Shown: positions 35,303 to 47,140 of the stretch, piece after piece
Layout: every line of letters starts with the position of its first letter
Numbering within the stretch: the first letter of the stretch is position 1
Assembly: GCA_016648135.1 (NCBI GenBank)
Contig: JADDOH010004036.1
Span: forward strand, 62,001 to 126,000
Direction of reading: 5' to 3'
DNA length: 64,000 nucleotides
Origin: Agrypnia vestita
Lineage: Eukaryota > Arthropoda > Insecta > Trichoptera > Phryganeidae
Notes under the pieces: model-generated
The model's input: only the letters and a program-made list of their open reading frames with translations
Told to the model about the DNA's origin: nothing
The model's database searches: none
Program-made: the position numbers and the translations under genes

Positions 35303-37364
35303 TAAAATAATGAATCCAAGCCACCTTCGAGGTCTAAATTTATAGAAAAGTGTTCAAATTAATTACATGAACTTCCAGTTACATTTTACTAAGGCAAACT
35401 TCTGCTTGAATATTGTTAACCAGAATAGCTAGTTTTCGACAACAAAAAACTATGTTCAATATTTCAATATTGGATCTTCCCTTGTGCATAACACGCACGG
35501 TCTCGCAAAATTTGAAAACTTATGACTAATACGTGTAATTAATGGGGTGGGGTAATTTTTTAATTCAAACTGACGTCTAGTCGTTTGCTTCGGCAAACAA
35601 CAATCAAATTAAAACCAAAATTTTAAAATGGTTGTGAGCTCATCGAACGATATCCATGCCCACGCTATTTTGTTAAGGGGAATACCTACCTACGAAGCGC
35701 GAAAAAGGGCAATTTTTGTGAATTTTTTAATAAAATGTGTATGAATTATGGTATCGGTATTTTTTTTAATGGAATTGCATACTTTTAAAATATGTTAAAT
35801 TCATTTTATAAAAAAATATTCAACATTGGTAGAAAATTCTTGTGTTTTGTCTATTTCAGAAAAAAAGGTCATCCGCGGTGACTACTTCCATTTCATATGT
35901 AATTATCAGAATAAATAAAAACAAAAAGATTATCAAAATTGACATTATAATTTATTCTTTGACTTTTGAGTTTTTCAAAATATAGATTTTTGACAAAATG
36001 ACGGGCGTCTGCATTTAAAATAGGGTTTTTTTAGAGAAAATTTCGGGTTAATTATGCCGATAAAAAAAGACAATTCACTTAAAAATCCTACGACAAAGAC
36101 TAGATTATTATGTAAAGAATTTTCGACTAGAAATTTCAAGTTGATAAGTTCAGTGGTTGCCGAGATATTTCGGTCACCGTTTTCAAAACATGGTTTCGAG
36201 TTAAATGCGTTTGAAAATTGAACAATGAATAAATCGCGAAATCTTTCAACGTACATAAAAACATCAATTCCAGGTCCATAATATAAGTCCTCCACCTTGC
36301 TTAGAATTCCCACATCATCGAACACTCTTCATAAATATAATAAAAACAGGTCTTACGTTTCTATTATGAAAGAGCCCGACCGGCAGGTAGCTGCGTATAA
36401 CGCGGCACCGTGCGGCGAGGCGCGTAATCAGCAAAGAGATGCCACTATTATCAGCCATAATTTTGTTATTTTTTTTAATTTTTGCTTGAAATTTTCACCA
36501 GACATTCTTTAAACTTCAAGCTTTAAGACAATGCAAAAATATATATATATATATATATATATCACATAATCACATAGCATTTGGTGACGTTATCATTCAT
36601 GCGAGTAAATAAATCTTCTGAGATACCGCCATACCACGAACATACACAGTTGTTGTAATTCGATTCAACTCCCATGAAGTCCAAATATACCATTTGTTGT
36701 AGCGAGTGTAAATTTTCCTGGCACCCTCTGTATTTATGTTGCTGCGTGCTGTATATGGTCGATACATTTAATTTTGGTTCAGATCAGATTCAGATCAAAT
36801 GTTAAACCGACAATGAAAATATAATTAAAATAGACGTTCATACCTTCGATTAAAATTTCAGGCACAACCTTCGATTGTATTTCATAAAACGCGAAACACG
36901 AATTTCAATGCCTGAAATGATGTAACAGGTGGCGTAATTAATTTTTGATTAATACAGTACTTTATTCATAGAATTAAAAGGCTATTGAAGTGAAAGGAAA
37001 AATATGCGTAATTATAACAAAAAAATTATAAAAAATATATCTGGTAAAAATAGTTTTTTATAATAAGTTTTTTATATATTTATTAAAATGAATTGCACAA
37101 AGATTAGTTAACTATAAATAAAACAGATGCGACGAGATAATACTCCACCGGTACAGAAATGCGGGATCCTATTCTTAGTAGGCAGCTTATACAAATTAAG
37201 TTATAATGGTACTCATGTAATATATAATATAATGGTGCTCATAAGATATCGTTAGATTCTGTCTACTTATATTTCTATACATAGATTTTTTCAGAATCTA
37301 TTCAGTTATTAATATCATGAAAGGTTTTAAAATATAAAAATTCCGCAAATAAAATGCAATACGT
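35303..37364. other. Unassigned repeat-like sequence
   Basis: 35630-36430 has transposon-like composition (GAGCCCGACCGGCAGGTAGC at 36371, GTGCGGCGAGGCGCG at 36409) and a 116-codon minus frame (36325-35975), but no motif I can name. Confidence 0.35.
36540..36562 (+). repeat. AT microsatellite
   Basis: Eleven AT units after AAAAAT. Confidence 0.95.
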
Positions 37365-37560
37365 TCTTAAAATTGGGTAAAAAACGTAAACCATTCTTAC
37401 TAAGTAAGTTATTACTTCTAAATGAGTTTAATAATAATTTGATAACTTCTTCAAAAAGAGCAAACAGTTTAGGTAAGTTTAAATTTCGAGATTAACAATC
37501 TCTCATCGACAGGTGAGGCATTTAACTGACTTCATTCAAATATTAATAATATACTACATA
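37365..37560. repeat. Repeat R1, copy 4
   Basis: Contains AAAATTGGGTAAAAAACGTA, ACTTCTAAATGAGTTTAATA and CTCTCATCGACAGGTGAGGC in the R1 order. Confidence 0.5.
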
Positions 37561-37599
37561 AAACTTATTTAATAACAGAATGTTAGTAAACTTAGTAAA

Positions 37600-37670
37600 C
37601 ACCACTACCAGATTTATGGTCTGCCGGTTTCGAGACGTATCCGTCTCTTCGTCAGGACCAACACTACACT
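37600..37670 (-). ncRNA. Hammerhead-like motif with perfect stem II
   Basis: On the minus strand: CUGACGA at 37655-37649, one unpaired A, stem II GAGACG with CGUCUC around loop GAUA, then GAAAC. Stem I GGTC pairs with GACC. The expected GUH triplet reads GCA, which should block cleavage. It is a single copy with no inverted partner. Confidence 0.6.
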
Positions 37671-38189
37671 ACTATATTCATAATACTGTACACCCCAACC
37701 ATAGTATTGTTAAACTGTCATGTGAAAATAAATTTCAAAGATAATTATTTATAATATTAAATTTGCTGTTAAAATTTTTTATAATTTATAATTTATCTCA
37801 CCGTAATCCTATTTTGTGATCTACGCTTTTTAATGTCAAAAGAATGATTGGTTTCTAAAATATGATGAAAATTCAGAATAGTTTTTGCTATTTAAACACC
37901 TTTAGTGTTTTTTATTCTAATGCCAAATTTCTCTAAGTTTTACCAATATAAAAATAATTGCAAGAATCATAAATTATTTAAAAATATGATATTTTTAAAA
38001 TACAATATTTTGAATTTTTTTCAAACATAGAAATCTATTCGGCATATAGGATCTTGTACAATGATTTGTGAATAGCTTTGAGTAGTTTTTTTAGCATTTT
38101 CTTACTGTTTAATTAACATTTCTACCTGAGATATACTTTATTAAATCAATTATGAACTTGATTCTGTGATAGTTTTTTTTTTGTAAACG

Positions 38190-38480
38190 TATTTCGTTTA
38201 TATAATCAGAGAGCCGACAAGAATAGTTGGCATAGTTAAAAGCTCCAAGAAAATGAAGTGGCAATAGGCTAGACGGACAATCGCTGAACGAATGAAGTTA
38301 TCCAGCGGTACCCGAGGGGAATCAAGAGGCCAGCAGCCATCCTTGAAATCAGCTCGACTGATGAAGTCATCGAGTTCTGGAGAAATCAGTGAAGGCGAAT
38401 GAAAATGGTCAGAGAAACTCGGGACACATTTGTGAAGGTGATACATAGAAAACGGCCGATGAAGATAATGATGATGACAT
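38190..38480 (+). mobile_element. RTE-like LINE 3' fragment with GAT tail
   Basis: The plus strand in one frame reads RRTDNR-TNEVIQRYPRGIKR, then RETRDTFVKVIHRK, and ends GATGAAGATAATGATGATGA. This matches the style of RTE C-termini. Confidence 0.55.
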
Positions 38481-38489
38481 ATATAATCA

Positions 38490-39189
38490 TTGAATAGAAA
38501 AAGTCTTATATTTCAATAAATCACATTTTTTTGCATAAAATAATAATTTTTATTTTGCATTATAGTTCATGCATTCATTACTTATTTCGTTAAATAAAAA
38601 ATCGTTAAATAAACTTTTTATATACATAATATCTATTTCAGTTAATTATTTTAAATGCTACTTAATTCCGCACAGATTCTAAGTTACAAAACTAGCGATG
38701 TGAGAAAATATAAGACACAGTAAGAATAAAACTAAATAATGACGTTAATTAAAATCCCAAGTAATCCCGTCTAGTTTGTAGGGTTCATTATTTAAGTTCG
38801 CAATTAAGGGAGCACGATTAGCAATTACCCAACAATAATTAAGGTCTAAGGAGGGCCTGACATAGTCATTGGTCTATTGCTGGGACTCAATAGTCGACGT
38901 CACGTAACACAATAACAATATATTAATAACCTCCGAAGCCAAGGGAATTTCTTCAACTAATAAATCATGTGAGAGGTATAAAAGCAAAGGCAACAATATA
39001 TAAAAAAAATAATAAATGTTTTGAATAAACTTATCAAGTATTTAGAATAAATAAACTTACTGGATTCTAGATGTACAAAATTTAGAATATTCTGAATTAT
39101 ATATTTTATTATAGGGAATATAGCTTTATCCAGCTTCCATTACTTCAGGAGTTCAGGAGGAAAAAAAAATTAAAGTATGTAACAGTAAA
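38490..39189. other. Sequence with clustered ATTA motifs
   Basis: 38780-38960 contains repeated homeodomain-type cores (GCAATTAAG, AGCAATTACC, AATAATTAAGG) next to GC-richer unique DNA. A regulatory role is speculative. Confidence 0.25.
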
Positions 39190-39400
39190 ACACCTCCCTT
39201 GCAGTCGATGGCTTTATGTCTCGGATTTGGTATGTCCATTTTCTTCACAAATATGTAACTATTCACACTAACCGTACAAAGTTTTCTTCACATGCCTAAA
39301 TGATAGCACTTTCACCGCATTCAGTCTACTTTCGTCCTTCTTTTGTCAATCCCAGGTTTCACATCCACACCCTAGTGTTGGCACCATAAACATTTTATCT
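39190..39400 (-). mobile_element. RTE-like LINE internal fragment
   Basis: The minus strand reads KMFMVPTLGCGCETWD, stop, then KKDESRLNAVKVLSFRHVKK. This corresponds to the YGCETW...KxxxxxLxAxEMRxLR region downstream of the RTE reverse transcriptase core. Confidence 0.65.
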
Positions 39401-39819
39401 ACCGTCAATAAGTTACAGAAAAATAAGCTAAAAGTAAAAAATCTGAAATCATTTTATAATTTTTGAAGTTCACTTAGACAAAAAACAATTAAAATATCAC
39501 CCGTCAGGCTTCAGGCAACCTTTTCCATGAATATTTTACAAAATTGCTGAAAACCAATATGAAATATTAACATTCACACACCAAGGTAATAAATAAAAAT
39601 TTCGACGAAAACTCAACGTTTTTTTATTTCGAGTAATAAATTATTACAATAGGTATATTTTTAGAATGAAAAAAAGAATCAGCGTCAATAATTACTATTT
39701 GATGTGAAATTAAAAAAAAAAACATAATTCTATTTATATTTTTAATTGATTCATCTAATTATTATTATTATTTAAATCGCAATCTCAATAAAATATGTTT
39801 TCCTTATTTTTATTTATCA

Positions 39820-39875
39820 ACAGTATTTTTACAAATTTTTATAAAAATAAAAATTTGTAATAATACTGTTGTCAT
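39820..39875. repeat. Near-perfect hairpin, about 25-bp arms
   Basis: CAACAGTATT..ACAAATTTTTAT faces ATAAAAATTTGTA..AATACTGTTG. Confidence 0.85.
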
Positions 39876-40159
39876 TTAAAAAAGTATTTGTTATTTTCAT
39901 TGTGTTCGATGATCAATTACTGTAACGATGGTTAAACAAATGTGATTTAAAGACTGGAGAACTATGTTCTGATGTAACATCAGTGATTGCTTAATAAATT
40001 AACAATAATTACAGTTACCATTAATCATTACAATTGAATACTTATCAGAACAGTCAATACAGCTTTTAAAATCACCGTGTCTATTAGAAGATTTCTAATA
40101 CAAGTAAATAGAACATTACAAGCTGTATGAATAAAAAATTACAATTATTAAAAATACTG

Positions 40160-40335
40160 TCTGTAACCCTTTAAAAATCAATTAATAATACCTTTTTGAC
40201 GGTCCACGAAGAGGCGGCAGTAGCAACATGCATTAAGCGGCCGTTTCCGGTGTTCTGGCCCGGGGTTCAAGCCCCTACTCCGGCCGTTTAATTATTTATC
40301 TTTCGTTTTTACGGACGGACAGACAGAAATGTTTG
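40160..40335 (+). mobile_element. tRNA-like SINE, family B, copy 1
   Basis: Shares GGTCCACGAAGAGGC, TAGCAACATGCATTAAGCGG and a B-box GGGTTCAAGCCC (40264-40274) with the copy at 42285. It is followed by CGGCCGTTTAATT and an ACGGACGGACAGACAG tail. Confidence 0.7.
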
Positions 40336-40611
40336 CTATTTCTCACCGCACCAGTTAGCTGTGAGAACAACGCTATCTAGAGGGGCGTACCGTCTTGATG
40401 ATGTTAGTGATAGACATTATTAAATCGAAAATTATGCTTTTTTCTTCTAATACATCATTATTATATAATCCCTCATTCTTATTTAAGCCATCTGTTAGTG
40501 TTAGTGACGGACACTGTTACGTAAATAATTGTATGTTTTTTGTACCTCATTTTAAACACCTCATCATTATTTGGTTATTATATATATGGCATTAGTGCCA
40601 TACGCGAAATA

Positions 40612-40805
40612 CTATTTAAAAAAAAAATAGAGATGCGAATACGGAGTACGTGTCACATCAATATTATTCTTACTATTTTCAAACTATGCTAAACGCTTGT
40701 GCTATGAAAATAGGACTAACTTGCTGGTTTGGAGTGGGGTTCGAACCCGCGACCTTTGGATAACGAGGTGAGAGTCCTACTACAAGACCAACAAGCTACT
40801 CTAAT
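40612..40805 (-). mobile_element. tRNA-headed SINE, family A, copy 2
   Basis: The inverse of the 9815 copy: B-box complement GGTTCGAACCC at 40738-40748, A-box complement GACCAACAAGCTA at 40786-40798, and the body to a poly-A (here T-sided) end at 40617-40628. A ten-base insertion and scattered substitutions separate the two. Confidence 0.85.
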
Positions 40806-42044
40806 AATGGATGCATGAATTAGTTTTGATTGTCATTAAACTGAAAATTTTAAAAAGCACATACCTGGTCAATATGTTTATTTTATTTAAAAACTAACAA
40901 TTTATTTGAATTTTCAGTAATTTAGAAAATGAAATTAAATTGTTATGAATTATAGAAACGTACGAACTGACAGATACAGAAATTATTATTATTGGATTGA
41001 ATAAATTGTTTTGATATTTTGTTATGTTTGTATCTACTACCTATAAAAATTTCAAAATGAAAAAGTTATACCTCAAATATTTTAAAGATATTATCCAATT
41101 TAAATATAACATTACAAATTTCGCAATTAATTTGATTCAAACACTATTTTTATACTTGGACAAAATTTGCATAATATATCAAAACCCTCAATATTTTACC
41201 CAGTTATCTCCTTTTAATTCAGTACGAGTATACTTGACATTCCCGTAATGAGATTTCAATAATCGAAACTCATCAAATCAAATGTAGATGTTTAAAAGCA
41301 GCAAAACATGTTAGTTCTATGAAATCAATAATTAAATTCCAAACACCAAGATAACCATCAAAAATATTTAGTTTGTATTACATTCACGCATACTCTAATC
41401 TCTTTTTATAACAAAAAAACTTCAGTAAAAGAACCTTTTGGTTTATAATACTTTTATAGAATTTATAATAATATTATAAAACCGCAAAACTGAAATCCAA
41501 AAATTTCCTCTGGAAGGACTATTGAACATATTTAATATTCCCACTTTGAATTTTGAGACCTTAATTTTGTGCTGAGTACTTATGGAAATCATTTCACTAA
41601 ATTATTATCTACGAAAAGGCTTCTTTACCTGATAATCATACATGAAAATATTTCAATATTTCTGCTTGTGCTTAGCAATTAAATTAATCAACTTATTTTA
41701 TTTATTTTAAAAGGATTTTGTTTGCAGAACGTATAATCAAGGAAGACAAAAATCAGGATTGTATTTTTAACACGTTTATTGATGATTTATATCAGAGCAG
41801 TACCGCAAAATTGAATTTCCGCAAGTAATGGTGGAGAATTATCTGTTCACCCGCAAGAATATTTCTAGAAACTGCTCAGATAAAAGAAATTTTACCAAAA
41901 AAGTATGTTACATTAATAAATTTTGTTCTAAGATGAAATGAAAAATAAAATATCGTTTTACTCAGCATTTAAAAGGAGGGAAAAAATATTACTTACTAGT
42001 ATTTTGACGCTTTGATTGGCTGGAAAAATATTATTGAACTAATT
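40806..42044. other. AT-rich sequence, nothing recognised
   Basis: No gene, no repeat copy identified. Confidence 0.4.
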
Positions 42045-42515
42045 TTAACCCTTCAAAAATGACGGTATTTTTACATGCAGGTTTCTAAAGAATAAGTATT
42101 TACTTGTTTATAACCGACACCCATGAATTAATAATAAAGACTTTTATCAAAATATTTGATTTTTTTTTATATTTCCCCTGCCGGCAGTTAACGGTACTAT
42201 TTTGTATTGTGCGATGTGCTGGGCGATTGTGCTAGGCGGAACATTAAATGGTTCTTCGCTAAGCCCTTAGTATATATTTATGGTATTCCTTTGGCGGTCC
42301 ACGGAGAGGCGCGTTAGCAACATGCATTAAGCGGCCGGTTCGAGTTTGCTGGCCTGGGGTTCAAGACCCATCTTCGGCCGTTTAATTTGTTTTTTTTAGC
42401 CGTGAACTCGAACGAAATTACGGACGTTACACGACGAAATTAACGGACGGATAGACAGACAGACAAACAGACAGACAAACAGATGGACGGACTGATAGAC
42501 GAACAAAGAAATTAT
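42045..42515 (+). mobile_element. tRNA-like SINE, family B, copy 2, with long flank
   Basis: The core 42290-42385 matches the 40200 copy. The flank 42045-42110 (TTCAAAAATGACGGTATTTT) and the tail 42400-42500 (ACGGACGTTACACGACG, then GACAGACAGACA repeats) also match the inverted fragment at 13800-13980. That fragment lacks the tRNA-like core. Confidence 0.7.
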
Positions 42516-43539
42516 TATATTTGATAATAGTTAGATTGACATATACCAATATGTTTATTTCCCCAGTTTGCAAACTGAGACCCAAGTAGAATTAATTAAA
42601 TTAACGCGGTCGTTTTTTAGTTTTATTATTTTTAGTTATTTTAAAATTAAAAAAAATGTCAACTTCATGACTATTTCCATTGAGCGCTTCTCCCGTGATT
42701 TAGATATGATGTAAAATATTCGATTCGAAAAAAAAGAATAAAATAATGAAATCAAAAAATAATAAGTTTTAAAACGATGGTTTATCGGATTTAAAAATCT
42801 GTAGGTATACTAAATTGTATATATTTTATTTTAATGTGAGTACATAATCTTATTATCAATCTCGAAAAATACGTGATCCGGGGAAAGTTCCACGAAAATA
42901 GACATGAAAATAATAGTTTAATATGTACCTAAAAAAAATAATTAAAGCTTCCTTCTAAAAAAAATTACTTAATTTCTATAAAAATTTTATTCTACAATGA
43001 TGATACACAGGCAAAAATGAAACTAAACATAAATAAATAACATATACAATGAACTGAACACTTTTTTCTAATTTTACGGTATTGTCAACATTTGTCACTT
43101 TTTTTTCTTTTTCGTTTTTGAGTTTTCGTGTCATTGGTAAATGAAGTTTTTTGTTTAAAAAAATATTTTGTTTTTATAAATTATTTTTATTTTTATAAAC
43201 TGTGCAGTATATGTTCACTTAGGTGTATAAAAATTTATTTATTTATGTTTTTGGAAATACAAACAGATATGAAGATGAAAATTATATTTGTATGAGAGTG
43301 TAAATAGATAATAATGAACTTATTAACTTATATCCTAGCATAGGTATGTATTTCAAATAAAAATAATTATGAAGTAATAAATAATAATAATATAAGTATT
43401 AAAATAAAAGACATAAGTAGTAACAGTAATGAATAAAACATAATAAATTAAATAAGAATATTATATATAACATATCAAGGTTAGTCTAACTTTATTTATA
43501 TCATTAAGTATTAATTCAATGTTGTGATGCAGAATTATG
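42516..43539. other. AT-rich sequence, nothing recognised
   Basis: Low-complexity A/T runs only. Confidence 0.4.
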
Positions 43540-43740
43540 TTCACTTGTGGTCTTAGGTGGTACAGAGACACATGATAGATGTCAATGTCGGTGAGTAAAT
43601 CGTTTTAGGCTCGGCACATTTCCACCACGGGTGAGCGTAATCCGGAGTTGGTAAGAGCAACAGGAATGTGAAAGAGGCATTGTGTTCAAGTAGTTCTTGC
43701 TGGGGACGTGGATGTTTATAAATGATAAATATAAATTGAT
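43540..43740 (-). mobile_element. LINE C-terminal fragment (jockey-like)
   Basis: Minus-strand frame reads HPRPQQELLEHNAFFHIPVA, then LTNSGLRSPVVEMCRA, stop, NDLLTDIDIYHVSL. This resembles the ORF2 end motif FxxPxxRTNxGxxSPLxRMCxxxN...DIDIF. It is short and has one stop. Confidence 0.5.
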
Positions 43741-44344
43741 TGTTGCTGTTATGATTCCATTACTGCATTAATACAATGGATAAGCCTATCTTATTTACCA
43801 CCAACCTCGGAGGAGACAGTGAACATATTTTACACCACAACACTAAACACAATAATCTTAATTACTTAAACTTACGAAAATTGAAATGTAAAAGTATATT
43901 TTCTCTATTTCTTATACCTAAATAAATTAATAAAATAACCCTTTGACAAAATAAAGCTTCAAAACAAGTTCACCCACGAATTTGATGTAATTTTTTTACT
44001 GTAAGAGGTTGAGGGCTGTTTTCTCTTACCGTATTATTTGTTTCTGCTCAATTAATCATGTAGACCCCTGAACACTCGATCAGCAGTTTCCTAAACTCGT
44101 GCGTTCACTCCATATCGATTTGTAATATAAGATATTTCGTAGTTTGAGAAATAATACAATAAAATTACATTCACTAATAAAGTAGTATTTTTTCACAGTA
44201 GGTAGACAAAATAAGTAATAATGAATTCAAATTCATTGGTAATTTTAATTCAATATTTTTCTTAGTTATTTTCTTGAAATGTTTGAAAATTTATCTTCTT
44301 TTTAATGAAAAAGATAATCACAACATTAAAACTTTTTTTTTAAT

Positions 44345-45010
44345 TGTCACGGGTTGTGGCCTTGGGAGACAGATGGAAACATTGGAAATTAATTAGCCAT
44401 TTATTAATTAGTGACTTATTAATTACTTCAATAAATTGATAAAGTCACTAACACGTTTCAAATTAATACTATTCTTGAAATCACACAATTTTGCAATTTA
44501 TCACTCATTTATAAACACTACCGCTGGGAACACTTATTTAACACTCGCTAGAGTAGTCCATCCAATTCTTGCACGTAGAATTCGATTTATTTAATCGGTC
44601 AGTATTAACAAGAACTCACTCAATTATTTCGCTTGATATCTGTCGCCCCAAAATTCCAGAAACGTCAAAACAAATCAATTGCGCAGCGCGGTGCTATGTT
44701 ATATACGCTATACACTGGTTTTTCTACCCCGCAAGAAGATTCTTTTCACTTCGAAAACCTTCTTCTGTTTAGAAGAAGGTTTTCGTCACTCCTGGCTGAT
44801 CCAGGCATCTCCCAAAAGTTGTAGATAATCCTAGAGTGTGGTAGTGTGTTCTAAAAGGTTCAAGATGCTTCGATCTTACTGTCGTCTTTGACATATTAAG
44901 ATATTACGAGGGATTCTGTACTGTTCTCTTTTAACCATTTCGTATCAATGTTATATGATTCTCTAATATTCCTTCTTCCTACCACTGCGTAACGAAACGG
45001 CGTATGGTGA
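44345..45010 (+). repeat. LTR-like repeat R4, copy 2
   Basis: Starts TGTCACGGGTTGTGGCCTTG; contains TACCGCTGGGAACAC, CCATCCAATTCTTGC and TTGTAGATAATCCTAG. A perfect 14-bp inverted repeat (CGAAAACCTTCTTC and complement, 44753-44786) lies inside and is absent from copy 1. Confidence 0.45.
44753..44786. repeat. Perfect 14-bp-arm hairpin
   Basis: CGAAAACCTTCTTC, loop TGTTTA, GAAGAAGGTTTTCG. Confidence 0.9.
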
Positions 45011-45185
45011 GTTAGTACTTTTTAGTTAAATTTTTCACTTGGTTGAGCAACTTTGTAGACTGAAATTTAAAAAAAAATAATTTAGTATTTGTTTTAATCT
45101 ACTTATATTCATTAATTACAGCAAAATATAGGAAAACTCCTCATACATTCAAAAGATAAAGATAATATATTTAATAGGTAATTCA

Positions 45186-45720
45186 GGTGTTTATAAACTT
45201 TTGTGCAAATATTGTACTGCGTTTTATATAAGAAAAACTGGCCGTAATTTTAATATAAGAGTTAAAGAGCATTTGAGATGTCTAAATAATCATGATTTTC
45301 TGAATTTACAAATCATTTATTAGAAAATGATCACGTTTTTGATAAAGATTTAGGACTTTTATTTTAAACATAAATAATTTTGGTTTGAAATTGAATAATT
45401 TAGAATCATTAGAAATTAGTAAAGCATGTAAACAAAATATTATTATTAATCAATTAAATTTACCTACTAGTCCAATTCAAAAAAAAAAAATCCAATAATT
45501 TTGTGTAATCAAGAACTTCAGAAATATTATTTAAAAATATTTTTTTTAAATAATATAGAAAACCAAAATATAATAGGTACACCATTCATTTTTATATTTT
45601 GACATATACATAAAACACCCTGACGATGAAAAGGTTTTTCCGAAACATGTAGGCGTAATTAATTGTAGATTAAAACAAATAATACAATTAATCTTTTTAG
45701 TAAAATAAAAACTTGATAAA
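45186..45720 (+). mobile_element. Penelope-like element 3' fragment (GIY-YIG endonuclease remnant)
   Basis: From 45186 the plus strand reads GVYKLLCKYCTAFYIRKT, then GRNFNIRVKEHLRCLNN. This is the GIY...YIG pattern of the Penelope C-terminal endonuclease, with Y-I-R in place of Y-I-G. After a frameshift near 45300 it continues as FTNHLLENDHVFDKD and later LNNLESLEISKACKQ, a typical Penelope C-terminus. The hammerhead-like motif at 45614-45656 follows. The reverse transcriptase part is absent (5' truncation). Two related fragments lie at 26290-26660 and 61490-61945. Confidence 0.85.
45614..45656 (+). ncRNA. Hammerhead-ribozyme-like motif (Penelope type)
   Basis: CUGACGA at 45620-45626; stem II GAAAA (45628-45632) with UUUUC (45636-45640), loop GGU; GAAAC at 45642-45646. 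Minimal stem III with GUA at 45649-45651. Stem I ACACC (45615-45619) pairs with GGCGT (45652-45656) with one mismatch. It sits just after the GIY-YIG remnant, where Penelope terminal repeats carry such ribozymes. Confidence 0.65.
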
Positions 45721-46504
45721 ATTGCTGTTCAAAATATTATTTAGCACTATGCGATACCCACTCATCTTTTATTATACACATAGATGATGTTTAATTATAG
45801 TTTTAGCAAATGGCTTTCTTGGTGCCGTAACTTAAACGGTTTGAGCACAATAACACTAGACGGCAATTTAATAGGTGAATTCACTCTAGCATGTTCAGAG
45901 TTTGTTAGAATCGTTGATGTTTCTTATTTCATTATCTTTGAAGCAATAAAAAATAATTTAAAATTCCTTTACAGGGGGTGAAAAGGCGTTTATATTAAAA
46001 TATCAAATGTTTTTATTGAAATACTCGTCTAGTGAAAATTTAATTATTCGAAATTAAATCGAAATCTTCGTCCTTTACAGCTTATAATTTGTATTCTACC
46101 AACTTGTATTAAAAATATATAAAGTAATTCGGAGGAAAATATATGGCTGTGTTGTGCTATGGATTATTATGAGTTGAATTGTTGACAACTCAAATATTAA
46201 TAATTAAAATTTATTTATTTCCCCAGAAAATAACGGAAGGCCGCGTGTTGGATTACAAAGAATTTACCGTAATTTCATTATTTTCTACGTACATAAGTAT
46301 ACAATGATAATAACTGTTTGTCATGTATAAACAGATAACTTTTTAGTACTTAAAATATTTTTAAAATTTAATTGAAATTTTGGACATGACTGCTTTAAGA
46401 GTCCGCAGAAGTCAGTATTTTTGACCGGGGCAAGCGAGGGCTTATAGACACTAACAAAAAAAAATTCAGCTCTTTCAGGTTGTAAGCCCTGAGCCATCGT
46501 ATAA
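45721..46504. other. AT-rich sequence, nothing recognised
   Basis: One GC-richer segment at 46380-46510 is open on the minus strand (QGLQPERAEFFFVSVYKPSL), unassigned. Confidence 0.35.
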
Positions 46505-46572
46505 GAGACTTCCATCCACTTTTCTCACATATAAATGGCTTCGCCTCTGTGAGGCTTCTATAATTTTTCCTT
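46505..46572 (-). repeat. Partial repeat R2
   Basis: The minus strand reads GCCTCACAGAGGCGAAGCCA and then TATGTGAGAAAAGTGGATGGAAG, cut into short matches to R2. Confidence 0.45.
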
Positions 46573-46589
46573 AATTAATTAATCAGACG

Positions 46590-47140
46590 GGAAAATTGAT
46601 CGAAGAAAAGGTGCGGCATGCGGTGTATTGCATCCTCTTTACAGCTCAGTGATGAGAAAAGCCGAGCTTAGTATCAAGTGTGGCAAAAATGGCAAAGTTC
46701 AAAATGTTATACAGCCCGACGCTTACGTACGTCACCAGGTTTGGATGCTAAACAAATTAATACGCTCTAGAGTCCAAGATGCCGAAATAAATTACTTGAG
46801 ATGAGTGGCAGGGGTTACAAAATGGGATCAAATAAGAAACTCGACGATCTAAGCATTGAACCACAGGTACTCTTCGTTACTCAGCTACTCTAAAACTAAG
46901 GTGGCTTGGGCACGTACTAAGAATATCTGATGACCGAATTCCTAGGAAAATAATGAGTGCGATAAGGGTAGACGTCCAGTAGACCGCCCCATACACAATT
47001 GGGCGAGGCAACTCCAGAAACTATATGAACAATGGACGGAAGCCGCACAATCGGCGCAAGACAGAGACGAATAGAGGCACCTTGTCAATGCAGTAGGCCC
47101 CCGACCCGAATAGGATAAGGGGAAGATGATGATGATGAAT
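46590..47140 (+). mobile_element. RTE-like LINE 3' region with GAT tail
   Basis: Frame-broken plus-strand reading gives TTGTLRYSATLKLRWLGHVL, then RISDDRIPRKIMSAIR. Later come RPVDRPIHNWARQLQKLYEQ and a GATGATGATGA tail at 47126-47138. The LRWLGHVxRxxDxRxPRK motif is diagnostic for this LINE group. Confidence 0.8.

Noticed and set aside
38350..38380. CTGATGAAGTCATCGAG as a hammerhead box
   Set aside because: No GAAA at the needed distance, and it lies inside an RTE-like LINE coding remnant.
40737..40798. A functional tRNA gene on the minus strand
   Set aside because: A and B boxes are present, but the acceptor and anticodon stems do not pair well, and a SINE body with poly-A end follows, shared with 9815-10000.
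46321..46515. Minus-strand frame beginning MEVSYTMAQG as a receptor exon
   Set aside because: No match to the amino-terminal domain and no acceptor/donor pair consistent with the gene; partly overlaps repeat R2.
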